A DNA stretch of 33,908 nt, taken from the NCBI GenBank assembly GCA_020025095.1, contig JAHHSS010000004.1, positions 1 through 33,908 of the forward strand. Reading direction: 5' to 3'. This DNA comes from Peptostreptococcus sp. GTDB lineage: Bacteria > Bacillota > Clostridia > Peptostreptococcales > Peptostreptococcaceae. Positions 8,289-17,355 of this stretch are shown one piece after another. The stretch's first letter is position 1. Each line of letters opens with the position of its first letter. The notes under the pieces were generated by a model. It did not search any database. It was not told where the DNA came from and saw nothing but the letters and a program-made list of their open reading frames with translations. The translations under genes were made by a program, and so were the position numbers.

Positions 8289-8342
8289 AAAATCCGAAAA
8301 AATATCCTTCATATTACCTGGGGGCGACTACTTAATTAAATC

Positions 8343-10490
8343 TTAGTTACTCATTACACCACCAAGTAAATTGTATATCACGTCATAAGAATTAGCATTT
8401 ATTTGCCCGCCAACCTTATAAACTAAACTTGCACTTCTTGGTTCTAATACCTTTCTTTGATATTGAGAAACACTATTTCCTGCCAAAATAACTGGTGAAT
8501 CTGTTCTCTGAGCCAATGCACTTACTGTTATTGCATCTATAGGAGCACTACTTCTAGTTATAAAAGCTTTCTGTGTGAACTTAAGATCATAAAGTTTTTC
8601 AATCACAGCTGCATTTGTTGCTATTCTATCTTCACCAGAAATTCTGCTAACATTAGTATTTGGACTGGCTATAGAAGATATTTCACTCATAAGGGAATCT
8701 GATATTGTATCCCTTCCTCCTATTATATGTATGTTCTTCAAATCATGTGACTTTATCCATTCTTTATTATTATCACTTATATTATTTTTATCTGTAATGA
8801 TTATAGGATTTCTTTCTCTCCCCGCTTTTGAAGCTACTGAAAGAATATCCGCCATAGCATTTTCACTTGCTATATAAGCTGTATCAACTGAAGATTTTTC
8901 TTGAATAACATTCGCAATTTTTGTTGATATTTCTTGTGGATTTTCGCCAAATATTTTTTCTACAACTATTCCTGACACAGCATTTGTAATTTTATCTATA
9001 TCACTTTGACTTATAGTATTTTCATTTCCTATTAATATTATTTTATTTGCATCTAATCTTTTTATTTCATTTATTGTAGCATCACTTATATAACTAGGGT
9101 ACTTTAATAAAATAGGAGCATTTAAACTTGCAGCTAATGGACTAGCCACTACTCCTGATATAGTATCTTTTCCATTAACTAATATAACTTCTGATGCTCC
9201 ATTTTCCCAGCCTTTTTTACTTATTTCTATTGCAGTATCAGCTCTATCTCTTCCCATAAGAACATTCTGATACGGTAGTCTTCCACCATTAGGTAAAACA
9301 ACATGGTCATTTGAAGAAGATGTATACAAAGATTTCAAATCGTTATATACTTGTGGCTGATTTACTATATCCTTAGCTGAGAAGAATATGCTTCCCTTTA
9401 TTTCAGGATATTTTCTATTCAAAAGAATTTGTTTTTTTATTTCTTTTGAAATATTCTCACCGCCATATTCACTTTGCCCTTGTTTATATATTCCCTGTCC
9501 TATATACAGTTTTACATTTGTACCCTTTACTTGATCTGACCACCATTTTATTAAAGTTGCATAATCAGCTTTTGGGTGACCTATTCTCCAATACACTTGT
9601 GGTACTACATAATCAACTAGACCGTTCTTTATCCAGTACCTTGTATCTGCATATTGCTTGGCATAGGACTCTCCACCTGATGTTTTTGAACCATTTGGAT
9701 CATTGTATGAATTTCTCCATATGCCTGCTGGGCTTATACCAAACTCAACGTATGGCTTTATAGAGTGAACTTTATCTCTCACTCTTCTTACCATATTGTT
9801 TATATTGTTTCTTCTCCAATTATCCTTATTTCCTGATCCGTACTTCCTAAATGTAGCATCATCCGGAAAAGCAGGCCCTGGATAGAAATAATCGTCAAAA
9901 TGAACCCCATCTACATCATAATTCTCAACAACTTCTGCCACAGTATCAACTATGTAGTTAACAACTTCCGGTTTTCCTGGGTCATAGTACCACTTATTTT
10001 CATATTTTATTACCCAGTCTGGATGTTTATTAATTGCGCTATTAGATGCACTAGATGACTTATCCGAATATATGCTTGCTCTATATGGATTAAACCAAGC
10101 ATGTACCTTAATCCCTCTTTTATGAGATTCCTGTATTATAAAGGCTAATGGATCGTATCCAGGATCCTTTCCCTGCCTTCCTGTAATGAATCTTGACCAT
10201 GGATTAATTTTAGAACGGTAAATCGTATCTGATTCTGGTCTTACCTGTACTATAGCAGTATTAATACCTGCCCCCTTTAACTTGTCAAGAAGTTGAATAT
10301 ACTCTTTCTTTTGTTTTTCAGCATTTCCATAAGATGACTTCGATGGCCAATCTATATTGAAAACTGTAGATATCCAAGCTGCTCTCATTTCTGTTTCTGC
10401 AGCTTCTGAACCAACTTTGCTAAATACTGGTGATATCATCATTCCAAGCACTAAAAAAGTTGATATGAAAATTGAAATAATTTTTTTCAT
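8343..10490 (-). CDS. Cwp19-like cell-wall hydrolase: GHL10 domain plus three CWB2 repeats
   Basis: Secreted wall protein of 715 residues. It has a signal peptide (residues 1 to about 25-31) and a GHL10/DUF187 glycosyl-hydrolase-like domain (about 34-390) with EMRAAWISTVFNIDWPS, QVRPESDTIY, HAWFNPYRAS and DGVHFDDYFYP (194-204). A C-terminal anchor of three CWB2 repeats (about 405-712) follows, containing PILLKY, NPIIIT and SPVILAG. The closest described protein I recall is C. difficile Cwp19, a CWB2 protein whose GHL10 domain acts as a peptidoglycan lytic transglycosylase. CWB2 modules bind the anionic wall polymer PSII in that species. The start ATG has GGAGGG nine nt upstream. A weak possible promoter (TTGAAA-17-TAAACT) lies upstream. 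Domain calls are secure; the exact bond cleaved is inferred from Cwp19. Confidence 0.9.
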   Translation of the reverse strand: MKKIISIFISTFLVLGMMISPVFSKVGSEAAETEMRAAWISTVFNIDWPSKSSYGNAEKQKKEYIQLLDKLKGAGINTAIVQVRPESDTIYRSKINPWSRFITGRQGKDPGYDPLAFIIQESHKRGIKVHAWFNPYRASIYSDKSSSASNSAINKHPDWVIKYENKWYYDPGKPEVVNYIVDTVAEVVENYDVDGVHFDDYFYPGPAFPDDATFRKYGSGNKDNWRRNNINNMVRRVRDKVHSIKPYVEFGISPAGIWRNSYNDPNGSKTSGGESYAKQYADTRYWIKNGLVDYVVPQVYWRIGHPKADYATLIKWWSDQVKGTNVKLYIGQGIYKQGQSEYGGENISKEIKKQILLNRKYPEIKGSIFFSAKDIVNQPQVYNDLKSLYTSSSNDHVVLPNGGRLPYQNVLMGRDRADTAIEISKKGWENGASEVILVNGKDTISGVVASPLAASLNAPILLKYPSYISDATINEIKRLDANKIILIGNENTISQSDIDKITNAVSGIVVEKIFGENPQEISTKIANVIQEKSSVDTAYIASENAMADILSVASKAGRERNPIIITDKNNISDNNKEWIKSHDLKNIHIIGGRDTISDSLMSEISSIASPNTNVSRISGEDRIATNAAVIEKLYDLKFTQKAFITRSSAPIDAITVSALAQRTDSPVILAGNSVSQYQRKVLEPRSASLVYKVGGQINANSYDVIYNLLGGVMSN

Positions 10491-10807
10491 ATTTATCCCT
10501 CCAAATTTTATACTATACTTAGTTTACATAAGGGACTAATACATTTCAATATTAAATTTAAGTAGATTTTACAACTCATAAAAAAAACATTTTTTGTTTT
10601 TTAATCCATTTTAAATGTTTTTTAATTGTTTTTTTGTTGTTTGTCAATCTATATCTTAATATTATCACGTATTCTAAATAAAAACAATGGTATTTTTTTT
10701 TATCTTAAAAGCATATTGATTTTCACTTTTTAAATCGAAAATATAATATATTTTAAAAATATTTTTTTTAACAGTTTTTATTTACTTCTTCCCTTAAATT
10801 TATTAAA
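10491..10807. other. Intergenic region, no gene seen
   Basis: About 320 bases of T/A-rich sequence between the Cwp19-like gene and the terminator of the NlpC/P60 gene. It holds the leader of the Cwp19-like gene and T-rich runs around 10580-10640. No convincing small ORF or RNA was seen. Confidence 0.5.
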
Positions 10808-10834
10808 AAAAGGTGAGAAAAAACCTCACCTTTT
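10808..10834 (-). terminator. Rho-independent terminator of the NlpC/P60 gene
   Basis: AAAAGGTGAG (10808-10817) pairs perfectly with CTCACCTTTT (10825-10834) over a 7-nt loop, with a run of seven T on the minus strand, ten bases after the stop codon. Confidence 0.85.
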
Positions 10835-10843
10835 AAATTATAC

Positions 10844-12340
10844 TTATTCTATTATCCTTCTAGCTGTTGTATAACCACCTAGATTTGCTATTCTCACATA
10901 ATCTCCAGGCTGAGGAGCATGAATATACTTACCATTTCCTATATACAAGGCTACATGATGCACTGGATTCCCCCAGAATATAAGATCTCCTGGTCTTAAC
11001 TCGGACCTTGAAACATATCTTCCTACTCTAGCTTGCTGTTTAGAAACTCTAGGAAGATTTATCCCTGCACCTTTTTTAAATGAATATACCATAAGCCCTG
11101 AGCAGTCAAAAGAAGAAGGACCAGTTGCACCCCATACATAAGGACTTCCCAATTTAGACTTTGCTACAGATATTACTGCATTTATTTTTTCTTGTCTTAG
11201 CTGCAATATGGAATTTGACGGAATCCAACCAGTAATTTTCCCATCTCCAGTTCTTACCTTTGAATAGTTACCACTTTTGTCTAAAACCTCTACTCCATTC
11301 CCCTTCATAAATTTCCCTATAATTTGAGAGGTATTATCTGGAGATACTCTAATAGATATATCCATCAAAGCAAATGTTGTAGCTGCATTTTCATTTAAAG
11401 AACCATCAGCATTAAATTTATATGTCTGTGTTCCTATATATTTGATTGTGTTATTATACATAGCACCATCAGAACCAAAGTAATACAATTTTCCATTTAT
11501 TTTTCTCCACATATTTTCTGCTCTATTGAAAGTATTTAGAAAATAATATGTTTTATTACCATCTTTGTACCACCCTCTAGTTCTTTTTCCATCTTCATAT
11601 TTATACCATGTTCCACCTTCATTTATTAAACCAAATTTCTTATTATTCTTGGCTTCAATTAAATTTTTTTCACCTTGAGCATATATAGCTTTTTGTTCGT
11701 CCGGAATTATACCAACATGCGTTGTGGTATCATTCGGTATAAGATGACCTTCTTTATTAAACTGATAAATTTTTCCATCTATTGTCATTTTTTGGTCTCT
11801 TATCATTACTCCATCTTTATTGAAATAGTATTTATGCCCCTTTATCATTCTCCACATATTTTGTGGTAGCTGATAAGTATTTAGTATATAGTATCTTACT
11901 CCTTTGTAATCTACCCAGCCTTTTTTTCTCTGGCCATTTGAATAAAAATACCATTTACCATTTTCATTAGCAAAGCCCTCAAAAGATTTTGCAGATGCCT
12001 TTGGAGCACTATCTAAATCTTCATATTCTAGTGCGCTTTCTTCCACTATATTTCCTTCAGGCTTACTTTCTATCACTTCACCATTTACACTATTTACTTT
12101 ATTGCTAGTATTTATATCTTCCTTATTTCTTCCATCCAAATTTATATTTTCTTCAGTATTTATATTTTTTTCCTTAGACTCATTGTCTATAGCATTGTTA
12201 TCTTGTATTGTTTCTGTAATGCTTTCTGTCTGCTCTACCGTATCTGCTAAAGACATTGTCGTCCCTAAGCTAGATGTCATCATTAAAGCCACCAAAGCAA
12301 CAGCTATTATTTTTTTATGACTGCTCTTTTTAAACTGCAT
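10844..12340 (-). CDS. NlpC/P60 peptidoglycan hydrolase with two aromatic wall-binding cassettes and SH3 domain
   Basis: Secreted wall hydrolase of 498 residues. Order: signal peptide (to about residue 33), an acidic Asn/Glu-rich linker to about 118, and two 80-residue aromatic repeat cassettes (about 123-203 and 238-318). A bacterial SH3 domain (about 325-380) and an NlpC/P60 domain (about 388-498) follow. The catalytic Cys413 is in FDCSGL, with His462 in HHVALYIG and His474 in YIHAPQPG. The cassettes share W-Y-F, KGW, LNT, NMWR and YYF positions with each other, so they arose by duplication; they resemble choline/glucan-binding repeats. NlpC/P60 enzymes usually cleave D-Glu-diaminopimelate stem-peptide bonds. 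The start is ATG 12340, five nt after AAGGAGG; an adjacent ATG at 12343 is too close to it. A promoter and a palindromic box lie just upstream. Confidence 0.92.
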   Translation of the reverse strand: MQFKKSSHKKIIAVALVALMMTSSLGTTMSLADTVEQTESITETIQDNNAIDNESKEKNINTEENINLDGRNKEDINTSNKVNSVNGEVIESKPEGNIVEESALEYEDLDSAPKASAKSFEGFANENGKWYFYSNGQRKKGWVDYKGVRYYILNTYQLPQNMWRMIKGHKYYFNKDGVMIRDQKMTIDGKIYQFNKEGHLIPNDTTTHVGIIPDEQKAIYAQGEKNLIEAKNNKKFGLINEGGTWYKYEDGKRTRGWYKDGNKTYYFLNTFNRAENMWRKINGKLYYFGSDGAMYNNTIKYIGTQTYKFNADGSLNENAATTFALMDISIRVSPDNTSQIIGKFMKGNGVEVLDKSGNYSKVRTGDGKITGWIPSNSILQLRQEKINAVISVAKSKLGSPYVWGATGPSSFDCSGLMVYSFKKGAGINLPRVSKQQARVGRYVSRSELRPGDLIFWGNPVHHVALYIGNGKYIHAPQPGDYVRIANLGGYTTARRIIE

Positions 12341-12380
12341 CATTACCTCCTTATCTTGCCATTTTTATTTGACAAATCCT

Positions 12381-12409
12381 ATTTTATCACAATAAATAGT
12401 AATAATCAA
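12381..12409 (-). promoter_or_regulatory. Sigma-A promoter of the NlpC/P60 gene
   Basis: Minus-strand TTGATT (12404-12409), 17-bp spacer, TAAAAT (12381-12386). It would start transcription about 30 nt before the start codon. Confidence 0.6.
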
Positions 12410-12416
12410 GCAAAAA

Positions 12417-12431
12417 ATTACATTTTGTAAC
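12417..12431. promoter_or_regulatory. Palindromic operator candidate TTACA-N3-TGTAA
   Basis: ATTACATTTTGTAAC, a 13-bp palindrome TTACA-TTT-TGTAA centred 8-22 bp upstream of the -35 box of the NlpC/P60 promoter. The same pattern occurs twice at the CWB2-amidase promoter (22307-22321 and 22367-22381). A further half-site (TGTAAC) lies near 12467-12472. Confidence 0.5.
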
Positions 12432-12875
12432 TTTTACGCCACTTCTTATAATTTATTTTTATTATTTTGTAACTTTTATCAACTTTTCTCTATAAATTTA
12501 TTTCAACTTTTTAGTATATTTTTAAGTCATTTTTGAAATTATATATTAAAATTATAAATTAAAATATATAAAAAGAGTATATCTTATTGGGATATTGCTA
12601 TTTTATCTTATTATATATGGATATTTTACATTTGTGACTTACTTTCAAGGAGATAGTTCATTCTGTTTTATTGCCTACTTATCTTACCATTGCAATTTTC
12701 TCTAGAGAAACTTTTACCCTAAATTTTAGTTAACTATTTTGTAATTATTTTTATCTCGACAGTTTCAATATTTTAAAATTAGATTTAAATTTTTAATATT
12801 ATTTTATGTGTTTTCCATTTTTGCTTTTGTTAAAAGAAAAAATAGAAATTTTCTTCTTGCATAAACTAGACTACA
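12432..12875. other. Long AT-rich intergenic region, no gene seen
   Basis: About 440 bases between the NlpC/P60 promoter and a strong hairpin. I find no open frame with a ribosome site and no tRNA-like or riboswitch-like structure. It is unusually long for this compact locus and may hold an unrecognised RNA or a decayed gene. Confidence 0.4.
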
Positions 12876-12915
12876 TAAACTAAAAAACACAGCAAATGCT
12901 GTGTTTTTTAGTTTA
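12876..12915 (-). terminator. Bidirectional terminator hairpin after the glycan operon
   Basis: Perfect 19-bp inverted repeat: TAAACTAAAAAACACAGCA (12876-12894), AA loop, then its complement (12897-12915). It lies about 120 nt past the stop of the last glycan gene and has T-rich arms on both strands, so it can also terminate a plus-strand transcript. Confidence 0.75.
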
Positions 12916-13037
12916 TTGCCAAATGATTAATATTGATAAATAAACATAATATTGAAAGTAATTTTATATAATTTCACCTGTGCTTTAGGATTTTTTTCTT
13001 TTAACTAATACTAAATATAGAATCATTTTTACAATTA

Positions 13038-14486
13038 TTAAATATTATTTACATCTTCTGGTCTTATATATGTATCTACTAATTTTCTCATAATTTCATC
13101 TGTTTTTTCTTCTTTTTCTTCAAAGGCGCATTCTTTTAATTTATCCAACATAAAGAATATTTTTTCTTTATCAAAAGATTGCGGCTTACCAATAAATATT
13201 TTTTCATGCTCAGTATTTTTTAAACCTTCCTCTGCCATAAGTAGTTCTTCAAATAATTTTTCTCCAGGCCTTAAACCAGTGTATTTTATTTTTATATCTT
13301 CATCTGGCACAAATCCACTTAGCCTTATAATATTTCTTGCTAGATCATCTATTTTCACAGGTTCTCCCATATCTAAAACAAAAATTTCTCCTCCTTTTGC
13401 CATTGCTCCTGCTTGCATTACAAGAACAACAGCTTCAGGTATAGTCATAAAATATCTAATTATGTCTTTGTGAGTAACTGTTACAGGTCCACCCATAGAG
13501 ATTTGCTTCTTAAATAGAGGTATTACTGAACCGGAACTTCCGAGAACATTTCCAAACCTCACAGCTACGAACTCTGTCTCGCTTAAATCATTGTATGTCT
13601 GTATAAGCATTTCAGCCATTCTTTTTGTGGCTCCCATTATATTGGTCGGATTAACAGCTTTATCACTTGAAATAAGAACAAATCTTCCTACCTTGTGCTT
13701 ATCTGAAATTTTTATAACATTAAGCGTTCCAAAAACATTATTCTTTACAGCCTCCGTCTTATTATATTCCATTAATGGGACGTGTTTATGCGCAGCTGCA
13801 TGGTATACTATTTCAGGTTTAAACTTTTCAAAGATTACATCTAATCTTTTTTCTTCTCTTATAGTGGCTATTACTACTTCTAAATCGAGTTCTTCATTAT
13901 ATTTCATTTTTAATTCCTGCTGTATGGCATAGGCATTGTTTTCAAAATTATCTAGAATAATAAGCTTTTTAGGATTGTATTTTGCAATCTGTCTACATAA
14001 TTCCGAACCTATTGTTCCGCCACCACCTGTAACCATAATTGTTTTTCCCTTAATTTGTTTTTCTATTGCCTCTGTATCTAGCTTAACTACATCTCTTCCT
14101 AGCAAATCATCTATTTCAACATCTCGAATAAGCTTAAAATCCACCTTGCCATCTATAATCTCTGTCATAGCTGGTATAGTTCTAGTATAACAACCTGTAG
14201 ATTTGCAGATATCTAAAATTTCTTTTTTTCTTTTATTGCTAATATTAGCTATAGAAAATATTATTTCCTCTATTTTCTTTTCTTTTACGACTTCTGATAT
14301 TTTATCAGTTTTTGCCAAAACTAGATGTCCACAAACCTTTTTTCCAACAATATTTTCATTGTCATCTAATATTGCTTCAACTTTTCTCTTCAATTTTTTT
14401 CTATTTTTATCTATTTCGCTAATTACCATCTGTCCAGCTTCCCCAGCACCAATAATCAGCACCTTAATTTCTTTATAGTTACACAT
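13038..14486 (-). CDS. FlaA1/CapD-type nucleotide-sugar 4,6-dehydratase lacking membrane segments
   Basis: Enzyme of the polysaccharide-biosynthesis CapD/WbpM/FlaA1 group, 482 residues. An N-terminal Rossmann domain (GAGEAG near residue 13) is followed by the extended-SDR domain with VTGGGGTIGSEL (about 148-159), YHAAAHKHVPLMEYN and SSDKAVNPTNIMGATKR, ending with RPGEKLFEELL. The SSDK motif replaces the classic YxxxK-type tyrosine, as in this group. It should make a 4-keto-6-deoxy UDP-HexNAc for a rare sugar of the wall glycan. Typical membrane-bound members carry four N-terminal membrane helices; these are absent, so this is a soluble form. The start is ATG 14486; an upstream GTG overlaps the GTGAGG ribosome site. 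It is the last gene of the glycan operon, 90 nt after the preceding gene. Confidence 0.9.
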   Translation of the reverse strand: MCNYKEIKVLIIGAGEAGQMVISEIDKNRKKLKRKVEAILDDNENIVGKKVCGHLVLAKTDKISEVVKEKKIEEIIFSIANISNKRKKEILDICKSTGCYTRTIPAMTEIIDGKVDFKLIRDVEIDDLLGRDVVKLDTEAIEKQIKGKTIMVTGGGGTIGSELCRQIAKYNPKKLIILDNFENNAYAIQQELKMKYNEELDLEVVIATIREEKRLDVIFEKFKPEIVYHAAAHKHVPLMEYNKTEAVKNNVFGTLNVIKISDKHKVGRFVLISSDKAVNPTNIMGATKRMAEMLIQTYNDLSETEFVAVRFGNVLGSSGSVIPLFKKQISMGGPVTVTHKDIIRYFMTIPEAVVLVMQAGAMAKGGEIFVLDMGEPVKIDDLARNIIRLSGFVPDEDIKIKYTGLRPGEKLFEELLMAEEGLKNTEHEKIFIGKPQSFDKEKIFFMLDKLKECAFEEKEEKTDEIMRKLVDTYIRPEDVNNI

Positions 14487-14576
14487 AGCTAACCTCACTT
14501 AACCTAGATAGTATAAAAGGCTCTGTAAGCCTGTCTAATTTATACAAATAAACAAAACTATACAAAGCCTACTATA

Positions 14577-15344
14577 TCATTTTTTTTCATTTTTTATTCT
14601 TTTCTTAAGAGCATTATATGCGTAAAAAACAAAAACATACATAGCTTTTGGTAAACTTAAATGTTCAACATTTCTGTATGTATTCCATGTTCTTTTTATT
14701 GCTTTTAGCTTATTATGTGAAAGAGAACCCTCCACTACTCTATACCACACAAGATCCTCATATATACCATATGCATATTCTGCTTTTTTCAAGAGCTGTA
14801 ACCAAGTAGCAGTATCCTGTCCTCTTCTAACATTAGTCATCCTAAAATCACCGATTTTTTTTCTATCAACAAGAACAGTCGAACAACCGATTATTGTGTT
14901 TTTAAGAAGTCCATTATAATTAATTTTTTCAGGAGCTCTTGCCACTTTATTTGTAGGAGAACCATCTTCAATCATATATCTGTACGATGTAAAACAAAAA
15001 GCTATATCCTTTGATTTCATCAAATCCATCTGTTTTTCTAGTTTTTCTTTTCTCCATATATCATCACTGTCCAAAAAAGCTATGTATCTTCCTTCTGCTT
15101 TCTCTAAACCTCGATTTCTAGTAACTGCCGCCCCAGAGTTTTTATCAAGTTTTATGTATCTTATCCTACTATCTTTTTCAGCAATTTTTTTAATTATTTC
15201 AGCCGATGAATCAGTAGAACAATCATCAATCAACAACATCTCCCAATTTACATATGTTTGGTTAACTACGGATTCTATTGTATTGCTGATAAACTCCTCC
15301 GCATTGTAGACGGGAGTTATTATCGATACTAAATCATCTCTCAT
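14577..15344 (-). CDS. Family 2 glycosyltransferase (paralogue of the 17356-18126 gene)
   Basis: Cytosolic GT-A glycosyltransferase of 255 residues. It begins with VSIITPVYNAEEFI, has TRNRGLEKAEGRY and the metal-binding DSDD (residues 92-95), and would add one sugar to a lipid-linked oligosaccharide. The C-terminus (NKLKA, TWN, RN, E, L, K and Y positions, then FYAYNA) matches the other GT2 enzyme of this operon, so the pair is duplicated. GAGGAG lies upstream of the ATG. Donor and acceptor sugars cannot be read from sequence. Confidence 0.9.
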   Translation of the reverse strand: MRDDLVSIITPVYNAEEFISNTIESVVNQTYVNWEMLLIDDCSTDSSAEIIKKIAEKDSRIRYIKLDKNSGAAVTRNRGLEKAEGRYIAFLDSDDIWRKEKLEKQMDLMKSKDIAFCFTSYRYMIEDGSPTNKVARAPEKINYNGLLKNTIIGCSTVLVDRKKIGDFRMTNVRRGQDTATWLQLLKKAEYAYGIYEDLVWYRVVEGSLSHNKLKAIKRTWNTYRNVEHLSLPKAMYVFVFYAYNALKKRIKNEKK

Positions 15345-15374
15345 CTATTCTCTCCTCAATTTATAAGAAAACTG

Positions 15375-16484
15375 CTAACTTCGAATTTCCCTAATCTTTT
15401 TATTATCTGTCCTTTTCTTAAAACTTTTCAAACTTAAATTTGAAATACCTGATACTGTTAAAACTAAGCCTACATTTGTTGCTAAATCTAGCATTATACT
15501 TTCTGCAAAACAGTAAATAAGTAAACTAACTATCAAAAGTATCTCAGCCTTCTTTTTTTCTAGACATAATCTATACAAGGTGTAAGTCATCATAAGTATT
15601 AAAACTGTATATACCACAAGTCCCGAACTATACAATGTCCATATATACCCACTATCCAGAGGCATTCTCTGAGTAAAAAGTATATCCCTTATATTTGAAG
15701 GATATCCAAATAAATTAATTCCCTTACTTGAATGCATTACATAAGAATGCCAGTATAAAGGTCTATGAGAAAGAACCTTGTTTATGAAATAGTTATTACT
15801 TAAAACTGTAGCAAAAACAAGACTCAATATTGTCATAAAAATAGGAAATCCTGATATAAATACTCTAACCCATTTTTTTTCAAAATTTACTTTTTCAAGT
15901 ATTAAAAACGCAATTATAGTCATTATCGCTGTTAACAGACCTGTTCTTGTAGTAGTCTGAGTATACATTAAAAATATAAATAAAAACAGCAATGCATAAT
16001 CTAGTTTATTTTTCTTATTGTATATGTTATAGAAATAAGATATCCATACTAAAAACATACTTATAAAGGCTGTGTTAGGATTTCCAAACCCAAAATCATT
16101 TCTACCTTCAAGATATTCAGTAGGATGGATTCCTATAAGGTTCATACACAAGTATATTGAAAATAAAACTGCATTGATAATCATAAACCATTTTACAATT
16201 ACCCTAAAATCAACATTATAAAGTGCCAAACACAGATAATATGTGTATATTGCCGTTATATTTCTAGAAAACACAAACTGTATTGCAAATATGGCAAATA
16301 TTCCATAGTGAATCAGGCTGTATTTCTTAATATTAGTAACTACAAGCACAGTCGAAAATAACAATGAAATAATCATAAAATATTTTGATAAATTTGAAAA
16401 ACCAAAAAATACTCCATAATATTTCATTATAGCTAAGAAAATAACGGCTACACCTATTCTATCTTTCCATTTATCTTTTATCAT
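15375..16484 (-). CDS. Wzy/O-antigen-polymerase-like membrane protein
   Basis: Polytopic membrane protein of 369 residues with about ten hydrophobic segments. It carries the polymerase/ligase-family signature GFGNPNTAF followed by TQTTTRTG, and a large outer loop with HRPLYWHSY. These features suit a Wzy-type polymerase that joins lipid-linked repeat units outside the membrane; sequence in this family is poorly conserved, so the call rests on topology, these motifs and context between glycosyltransferases. The start is ATG 16484 with TGAGGT upstream; an in-frame TTG 39 nt earlier lacks a ribosome site. Confidence 0.78.
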   Translation of the reverse strand: MIKDKWKDRIGVAVIFLAIMKYYGVFFGFSNLSKYFMIISLLFSTVLVVTNIKKYSLIHYGIFAIFAIQFVFSRNITAIYTYYLCLALYNVDFRVIVKWFMIINAVLFSIYLCMNLIGIHPTEYLEGRNDFGFGNPNTAFISMFLVWISYFYNIYNKKNKLDYALLFLFIFLMYTQTTTRTGLLTAIMTIIAFLILEKVNFEKKWVRVFISGFPIFMTILSLVFATVLSNNYFINKVLSHRPLYWHSYVMHSSKGINLFGYPSNIRDILFTQRMPLDSGYIWTLYSSGLVVYTVLILMMTYTLYRLCLEKKKAEILLIVSLLIYCFAESIMLDLATNVGLVLTVSGISNLSLKSFKKRTDNKKIREIRS

Positions 16485-16530
16485 CTGTAATACCTCATTT
16501 CCAGTAAGTGTTTTGATAAGCAAAATTCAT

Positions 16531-17343
16531 TTAAAGCTTGAATTTTAATTGTTCTTTTAGAGAAGTCATAAATATTCCCCAAAATTCACCGTTATTATTT
16601 TCCTTTATTTCTTTCCTCTTTTTTAGACCAAATGCTATAAACATAAAAAAGCCTAAAAAACTTCCAAACAACCTTTTAAATAAAGGTCCTTTTCCCAACA
16701 TAGATTTTTTGTCTATGTAATTAACTTCTTTAAATGGATGATAAGAAACTACTTCTGGAAAGTAATATATTTTTCTCTTTCCAGCTCTATAGGCATCCAT
16801 TATATATATATTTTCTTCTCCAGAATTGTACTTAGTTCCAATTCCAAATCTTTCATCAAACTTATGTGTATGTGGATCGATGCTATCTGAATTAAACCAC
16901 ATATCAAGAGTTGCTTGTTTTAAAGTTTGCATCCTACTAATCCCTAATATTTTTTCTTTAGGATAATTTATTGTAGATTTTTTCTTTATCGGATCATAGT
17001 GTTGAAAACTAGCTATATCAGGATTGTATTCATCAAAATATGATTTTACAATTTCTAAAGTTTTATCCAAATACCAGCAATCATCATCAGTAAATGTATA
17101 CACATCCCCACTAGCTAAATTCATAGTTGCATTTCTACTATTTGAACAACCTATCCCATCTGCATGAACATGTTTATAATCAAAACTATGTTTCTTTAAC
17201 AACTCCTCTATTTCATCAAAATTAGACTGGGAACCAACTATAAGTTCAAAATTTTTGTATGTCTGTCTATCTAAGCTATCAAACAAAAAATCTAATTCCT
17301 TTAATCTAGAACCATACGTTCCCAACAATAAACTAAATTTCAT
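16531..17343 (-). CDS. Family 2 glycosyltransferase (distinct type)
   Basis: GT2-family enzyme of 270 residues with MKFSLLLGTYGS at the start, GIGCSNSRN, the metal-binding TDDDCW (DDD at 86-88) and a later GEENIYIMDAYRAG acceptor-side block. A hydrophobic stretch near 229-242 may contact the membrane. It differs from the two paralogous GT2 enzymes on either side of the polymerase gene and so probably adds a different sugar. AGAGGTG lies five nt before the ATG, and the preceding gene ends 12 nt upstream. Confidence 0.9.
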   Translation of the reverse strand: MKFSLLLGTYGSRLKELDFLFDSLDRQTYKNFELIVGSQSNFDEIEELLKKHSFDYKHVHADGIGCSNSRNATMNLASGDVYTFTDDDCWYLDKTLEIVKSYFDEYNPDIASFQHYDPIKKKSTINYPKEKILGISRMQTLKQATLDMWFNSDSIDPHTHKFDERFGIGTKYNSGEENIYIMDAYRAGKRKIYYFPEVVSYHPFKEVNYIDKKSMLGKGPLFKRLFGSFLGFFMFIAFGLKKRKEIKENNNGEFWGIFMTSLKEQLKFKL

Positions 17344-17355
17344 TTATACACCTCT

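Noticed and set aside
8279..8300. CGGAT/ATCCG hairpin before the symporter gene as a riboswitch or terminator
   Set aside because: Only five pairs, it overlaps the -35 box, and there is no long leader for a riboswitch.
10580..10640. T-rich runs resembling a repeat or terminator array
   Set aside because: No GC-bearing stem; simple low-complexity AT sequence.
12876..12915. The 19-bp hairpin as a transposon inverted-repeat remnant
   Set aside because: Arms are adjacent with a 2-nt loop, no transposase remains, and the T-rich arms fit a terminator.
13591..14478. Plus-strand open frames opposite the FlaA1-type dehydratase
   Set aside because: Antisense shadows; hydrophobic composition follows from the codons of the real gene.
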